Of a stretch of DNA of 64,000 nt, positions 60,346-64,000 are shown one piece after another; within the stretch, counting starts at the first letter, position 1; the number at the start of each line of letters is the position of its first letter. Origin of the DNA: QNZT01 sp964573205. GTDB lineage: Bacteria; Campylobacterota; Campylobacteria; Campylobacterales; QNZT01. Under the pieces are notes generated by a model. It saw only the letters and a program-made list of their open reading frames with translations, searched no databases and was not told where the DNA came from. The stretch covers positions 1 to 64,000 of the forward strand of contig CAZNIT010000030.1 in assembly GCA_964573205.1 (NCBI GenBank), read 5' to 3'. Both the position numbers and the translations under genes were made by a program.

Positions 60346-61323
60346 CTATTTATGATTTTTATCCAAAAGATCAGCTATCTCTTTCATGTTCATCGATTTG
60401 AAGTTGTAAAGGGATTTTAAAGTCAGGTAATATTCCAATATCTCTTCAAGCGTTTTTAGATTTTTTGTAGTGTGAGATCCGAAGTTGTGAGGATGCCACC
60501 ATAGATGATAGACTCTCGCGTTTTTGGCGGCGTAGAGCATATCTTTTTTGATACGGGAGATTTTTATTTTATCCAAGAAAGCCAGTTTTGGATCATACGG
60601 TCGTAAAAATCTACTTGCGGGTATGTTGTATGGCCTTTTTTTCGCGATCTCATCCGGACTATATGTATTGTGCGACGAGATATCTATATAGGTATCGACT
60701 ATCCTAGCCAATTTTTGTCCGTATGAAGTTTTTTCTTTGAAATTTACGGATTTATACATCCAGCTCTTTTCGTTTCCTCTGTAGGCTCTTATGCCAAGCT
60801 CCAAGAGAGTTTCGAGATAATCGTCGTTGCATTGATTTCTCGGAAAGACGATGCTGTGGAGTTTTGTTTTCGAGACTTTTATAGCGGAGATTAAGTCCTC
60901 TTTGAACAGTCGTTCGTTTTGCCCTTTTTCAAGTGTGTAAAAGTGGGAGAATGTGTGTGTCGCAATCTCCTGATTTTTCGATTTGGAGATGATTTCTATA
61001 ATTTCGGGAGCGAAATGGCTATTTTTGTTCAAATGCGTATTGTTTCGTATATATTTATAAAGATCTATATTTTCATCTTCGTATTCGGGATAATTTTTAG
61101 GTAGATTTTGCATAAGAGTATTTCGATCTTTAAAATATAAAAAACCGACGACCGCCCAAGTGGCATGAATTTCGTATTGGGAGAAGAGTTTTAGAATTTG
61201 AGATACGGCGTAAGCGGTACCTTCGAGATTTTCTTTATATCTCTCTTCGCTTATTACATCTTTCATACCCCAGTAGAGTTCAAAATCGAGTGAGATCGTG
61301 AAAATCGCGCCATTATAGTTCAT
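60346..61323 (-). CDS. polysaccharide deacetylase (NodB-like) family protein
   Basis: A 325-residue deacetylase-family protein. Key segments are FTISLDFELYWG (catalytic Asp plus a glutamate in place of the usual second Asp), QEIATHTFSHFYTLE with the metal His pair, VFPRNQCND, and the C-terminal HLWWHPHNFG. These match the subfamily found in exopolysaccharide loci. No signal peptide is seen, so it would act in the cytoplasm or be anchored through partners. ATG 61323 is chosen because GAGGAG is seven bases upstream; the preceding stop lies inside this site. It ends one base from the convergent secreted protein gene. Confidence 0.85.
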   Translation of the reverse strand: MNYNGAIFTISLDFELYWGMKDVISEERYKENLEGTAYAVSQILKLFSQYEIHATWAVVGFLYFKDRNTLMQNLPKNYPEYEDENIDLYKYIRNNTHLNKNSHFAPEIIEIISKSKNQEIATHTFSHFYTLEKGQNERLFKEDLISAIKVSKTKLHSIVFPRNQCNDDYLETLLELGIRAYRGNEKSWMYKSVNFKEKTSYGQKLARIVDTYIDISSHNTYSPDEIAKKRPYNIPASRFLRPYDPKLAFLDKIKISRIKKDMLYAAKNARVYHLWWHPHNFGSHTTKNLKTLEEILEYYLTLKSLYNFKSMNMKEIADLLDKNHK

Positions 61324-61324
61324 G

Positions 61325-62143
61325 TTAAAACTCCTCATCTTTCCATTTTTTACTTTCACACTCACGATGCGAAACGAAACAGCGGTTATCGGGATATCCC
61401 CAATGAACGATAAGAGGGGTGATCTTTATTTTATCGTGCGTGCTCGAATAGATATCCACGCCAAGTTTTACTCTCTCGTACTCAAAGTACTCTTCACTAA
61501 AACTAACAAAAACCATGTGGACATTTTTACTTTGATGTAACCGCCAAAGGGCAAGATCCGTTACTTTATCCAAAAAGCTAGTCAGTATCAATCCGCATCT
61601 TGGGATTATCTCTCCGTTTTCATTTACAAAACCGGCTGCTAGATCATGTTCATACTCTTCATCTTTAAGATATGCCTTTCCATCAATTTTTATGAAGCTA
61701 TTAGATAGTTTTGGATTGTTTTTAAGGGCGTTATAGGCTCTGTTTTTCAGGTTCCTTTCTCTAAGAATTTTTATTGATGATGTTGTTATGTATTTATTGT
61801 TTTCAAGAAGATTATGAAGTATTTTATCCAGTTTTTGCATCTGCTGTTCGCATTCGAGATTGTTTAACAAAAGCGTGGGAATGATTTTAATCTTTTTTTT
61901 GTATTTTCGGATCAGTTTTTTGCATAGTTTTTCAGAAAATTCGATATTTTGTTTCGCCCATTGAAAATTTTCTTTATGTAGCGGCAACTTGAAATGACCG
62001 CACTCAAGTACCACGACCGTCGGCTCCTTTACGGTCGATAGTTTTTTATCAATTAGAGCTTGAAGCGGTGAGAGTTTACTCTCGCACCATAAAGCGAACT
62101 TTTCGTCATAAACGGTTTTATCATTTTTGTTTTCACTATTCAC
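61325..62143 (-). CDS. uncharacterised protein of the polysaccharide locus
   Basis: Not recognised. The 272-residue protein is soluble by hydropathy with no signal peptide. It has a VVVLECGHFKLPLHKENFQWAKQNIEFSE-type N-terminal region (Cys-Gly-His in LECGHF), IKIIPTLLLNNLECEQQM, and a C-terminal part with IIPRCGLILTSFLDKVTDL, VHMVFVSFSEEYFEYER and FVSHRECE. Several Cys and His residues (CGH, PRCG, SHREC) could bind a metal. It sits between the asparagine-synthetase-like gene (10 bases) and the deacetylase (1 base), so it is certainly part of that operon. An enzyme modifying the sugar chain is a guess only. Confidence 0.55.
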   Translation of the reverse strand: MNSENKNDKTVYDEKFALWCESKLSPLQALIDKKLSTVKEPTVVVLECGHFKLPLHKENFQWAKQNIEFSEKLCKKLIRKYKKKIKIIPTLLLNNLECEQQMQKLDKILHNLLENNKYITTSSIKILRERNLKNRAYNALKNNPKLSNSFIKIDGKAYLKDEEYEHDLAAGFVNENGEIIPRCGLILTSFLDKVTDLALWRLHQSKNVHMVFVSFSEEYFEYERVKLGVDIYSSTHDKIKITPLIVHWGYPDNRCFVSHRECESKKWKDEEF

Positions 62144-62153
62144 TTAATACCCT

Positions 62154-63950
62154 TTAACCGAAATTGCGGCTATACCATAACTGAAATATAAATATCGTCC
62201 AAAGTTTATATTTGTATCTATCGTTGCCGTTTAAAAATCGTTTTTTTATGTTTTCGACCTCTTTATAGTTTAAAATTCCCCCTTTGTCGATATAGCTTTT
62301 TGTCGTCAAGTCCATCATCATATCATGCAGCTCTTTTTTCAGCCATTTTTCAAAAGGTATGTCAAATCCCATTTTGGGACGATCCATAAGCTCTTTGGGG
62401 ATGTAGGAGTGAGTTATGTTTTTGAGTATATTTTTTCTGGTTTTGTTTTTGATCTTTATCTCCGCAGGTACGGTAGCCATATACGATATGAGCTCTTTGT
62501 CCAAGAAAGGATTTTTCATAGAGATGTCGTAAAACTCAAGAGCGTTGGCCGATTTTATGATTTCGGCATCGTTTAGGAAGGTTTTGAAATATACACCGGT
62601 AATTTGATCGATCGTCTGGGCATATTTTCCGAATTTTATCAACTCGAAATCTTTTTGGTTTCGGTCGAAGTTTACCGTTAAAAGTTGCGAGAGGGCGTTA
62701 TCGGTGAAAAGAGTCATCTTAAGTTTTATGATCTGTGCTATATCTTTAGCTCTTAAAAGAGAGAGAAATTTTTCATATCGCGTTACGGACGGGTTATAGT
62801 ATTTGATGTTTTTCATCATCGAAATCGGCATATTGTTCAAAATATGAAAAAGAGAGTTTTTCAGCAGATTAGGCATGGATATGATCTTCTCTATCGCTTC
62901 GGCGTCGTCGGCGGTTGCGAATATCTCATCTCCTCCGTCTCCTCCAAAAAGTGTCGAAACCCCGTCTTTTTTCGCTATTTGCGCCAACATAACGGTCGGA
63001 CTGGCACCGTAATCGGCGAAAGGCTGTTCATAGATGTCGGGTAGCGAGAGTATGATCTTTTTTGCGTCGGAATCTTTAAAGTAGTACTCTTTATGTTTTA
63101 TACCCAGATATGAAGCCACTTTTTTTGCGAACGCGGCTTCGTTTATGCTCTCTTCTTCAAATCCTATCGTAAAAGCTCGTATCGGTATATCGAGCTCCTT
63201 TTTTAAAAGGGCGCAAATAGTGGCACTGTCGTATCCTCCGCTTAAAAACGCTCCGATTTCACCGTTTTTTTGAACTCTTTTTTCTATTGAATTTAGTAGA
63301 AGTTTTTTCGCGTTTGTCGTGATCGTCGTTTCGGTAGAATCAATTTTAGGATGATCGTAGCATTCTCTTAAAGACCAATAACTCGAAGCGGAAGTTTCGT
63401 TAGAGCGTAAATCATGGACGATAAAGTGTCCGGCTTGGACTTTTTTACACATTTTGTAGATGCATTTTGGTCTGAGTATGAAACCGTATCTAAAGTAGAG
63501 AGCCAGAGAGTTCGGATCTATCTCTTTTTCTATCGAATTTGTCGAAAGTATGCCGTTTAGCGAATTCGAAACAGAAAATAGATTTTTATCGTTGCAGTGA
63601 TAAAGAGGCTTACTACCCGTGATATCCGTCGATGCGTAGATTTTTCTCTCTTCTTTGTCGTAGATGAGAGTTGAGAAGTTTCCATCTATGAGTTCGAAAC
63701 TTTTACGGGTGAATTTTTTAAAAAGTTCCGATACGATTCGGGCGTTTGAGTCGGTATTTGGAATTTTTAAAGAAGAAGATAGAGCTTGTTTGTTATAAAT
63801 CTCTCCGAAAAAGAGCGTAACCGATCTCTTTGATTCGTAAAAAACGGATTTGTCGTTTATGCCAAATAGCAGGTCGTCTATTTTTATTCGGTATATAAAA
63901 GAGGAAATATCGATTTGTTCGTGTGTTTGGATAACTAGAAAATCATGCAT
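62154..63950 (-). CDS. asparagine-synthetase-like protein with inactive glutaminase domain
   Basis: A 598-residue AsnB-family protein. The synthetase domain is well kept: PP-loop IGAFLSGGYDSATICALL, RAFTIGFEEES, LFGGDGGDEIF and the C-terminal RPKMGFDIPFEKWL. The N-terminal class II amidotransferase fold is present, but the catalytic Cys at position 2 is missing: the protein starts MHDFLVIQ. A stop codon in frame 12 bases upstream and no other start exclude a hidden cysteine. It probably uses free ammonia or amidates a sugar acid of the polysaccharide instead of aspartate. Homologues in EPS loci with exosortase are known; no exosortase is in this window. Confidence 0.85.
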   Translation of the reverse strand: MHDFLVIQTHEQIDISSFIYRIKIDDLLFGINDKSVFYESKRSVTLFFGEIYNKQALSSSLKIPNTDSNARIVSELFKKFTRKSFELIDGNFSTLIYDKEERKIYASTDITGSKPLYHCNDKNLFSVSNSLNGILSTNSIEKEIDPNSLALYFRYGFILRPKCIYKMCKKVQAGHFIVHDLRSNETSASSYWSLRECYDHPKIDSTETTITTNAKKLLLNSIEKRVQKNGEIGAFLSGGYDSATICALLKKELDIPIRAFTIGFEEESINEAAFAKKVASYLGIKHKEYYFKDSDAKKIILSLPDIYEQPFADYGASPTVMLAQIAKKDGVSTLFGGDGGDEIFATADDAEAIEKIISMPNLLKNSLFHILNNMPISMMKNIKYYNPSVTRYEKFLSLLRAKDIAQIIKLKMTLFTDNALSQLLTVNFDRNQKDFELIKFGKYAQTIDQITGVYFKTFLNDAEIIKSANALEFYDISMKNPFLDKELISYMATVPAEIKIKNKTRKNILKNITHSYIPKELMDRPKMGFDIPFEKWLKKELHDMMMDLTTKSYIDKGGILNYKEVENIKKRFLNGNDRYKYKLWTIFIFQLWYSRNFG

Positions 63951-64000
63951 GATCTTCTCTTTTTAAAAGATAAAATTCCGTCCGATCTTTCTTGAATAGA

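Noticed and set aside
1..64000. CRISPR arrays, insertion sequences, prophage or integrase genes
   Set aside because: No direct-repeat arrays, transposase or integrase motifs, or attachment-site duplications were seen on either strand.

Overview
The window is a dense, AT-rich bacterial chromosome segment from a free-living member of the Campylobacterota (formerly Epsilonproteobacteria), in the broad Sulfurimonas/Sulfurovum/Hydrogenimonas range; the genus cannot be fixed from sequence alone. The assignment rests on gene content and order: lysC-hobA-holB-folP is the arrangement known from Helicobacter and relatives, and HobA occurs only in this phylum. A PpiD-like chaperone sits next to ftsA-ftsZ, a FliN/FliO pair has FliO with a long periplasmic part, CheB lacks a receiver domain, and a 6S/purD-type RNA lies directly before purD. 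Apart from one tRNA-Leu(GAG) and that structured RNA, all supported genes are protein coding.

Layout. 1-4534: a YcjF-like membrane protein (cut by the window edge), a degenerate receiver/PAS/ATPase-like protein and a FIST-domain sensor kinase. 4694-6638: a secreted PEB4-type PPIase and class II fructose-bisphosphate aldolase. 6694-10681 (minus): a three-gene signalling cassette of a large soluble GAF histidine kinase, an unusual stand-alone receiver and a membrane-anchored helical protein; this is the best candidate for an undescribed system. 10763-13115 (minus): murA and hemW. 13181-18074: rppH, lysC, hobA, holB, folP and aguB, tightly overlapped. 18184-23428: a Sel1-repeat protein, then ftsZ, ftsA and a PpiD-like gene on the minus strand, and a class II aldolase-like gene. 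23473-24682: rsmH and an FtsL-like protein. 24796-31213: a complete moxR-DUF58-batABCD operon.

31288-34296: a chemoreceptor with cheB and cheR. 34304-35579 (minus): a DUF455 ferritin-like protein and a haem-binding protein. 35580-36007: the 6S/purD-type RNA. 36008-44949: purD, an RDD protein, lptD, an MCE protein, a J-domain protein, a phosphoribosyltransferase-like gene, pnp and atpE. 45006-51396: tRNA-Leu, purL, a PerR/Fur-type regulator and metH. 51509-56454: a second Sel1 protein, fliO/fliN (minus), a TauE/SafE exporter and uvrA. 56456-63950: a methyltransferase followed by a surface-polysaccharide locus (Wzy-like polymerase, secreted barrel-like protein, polysaccharide deacetylase, an unrecognised gene and an AsnB-like protein without its glutaminase cysteine).

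Most of the window is housekeeping with conserved synteny. The notable signals are (i) the kinase/receiver/membrane cassette, (ii) RNA structures that appear to cover start codons or ribosome binding sites (chemoreceptor, FIST kinase, purD), (iii) two genes whose -10 box lies six bases before the ATG, suggesting leaderless mRNAs, and (iv) poorly characterised genes in the polysaccharide locus. All calls were made by reading the sequence without database searches.
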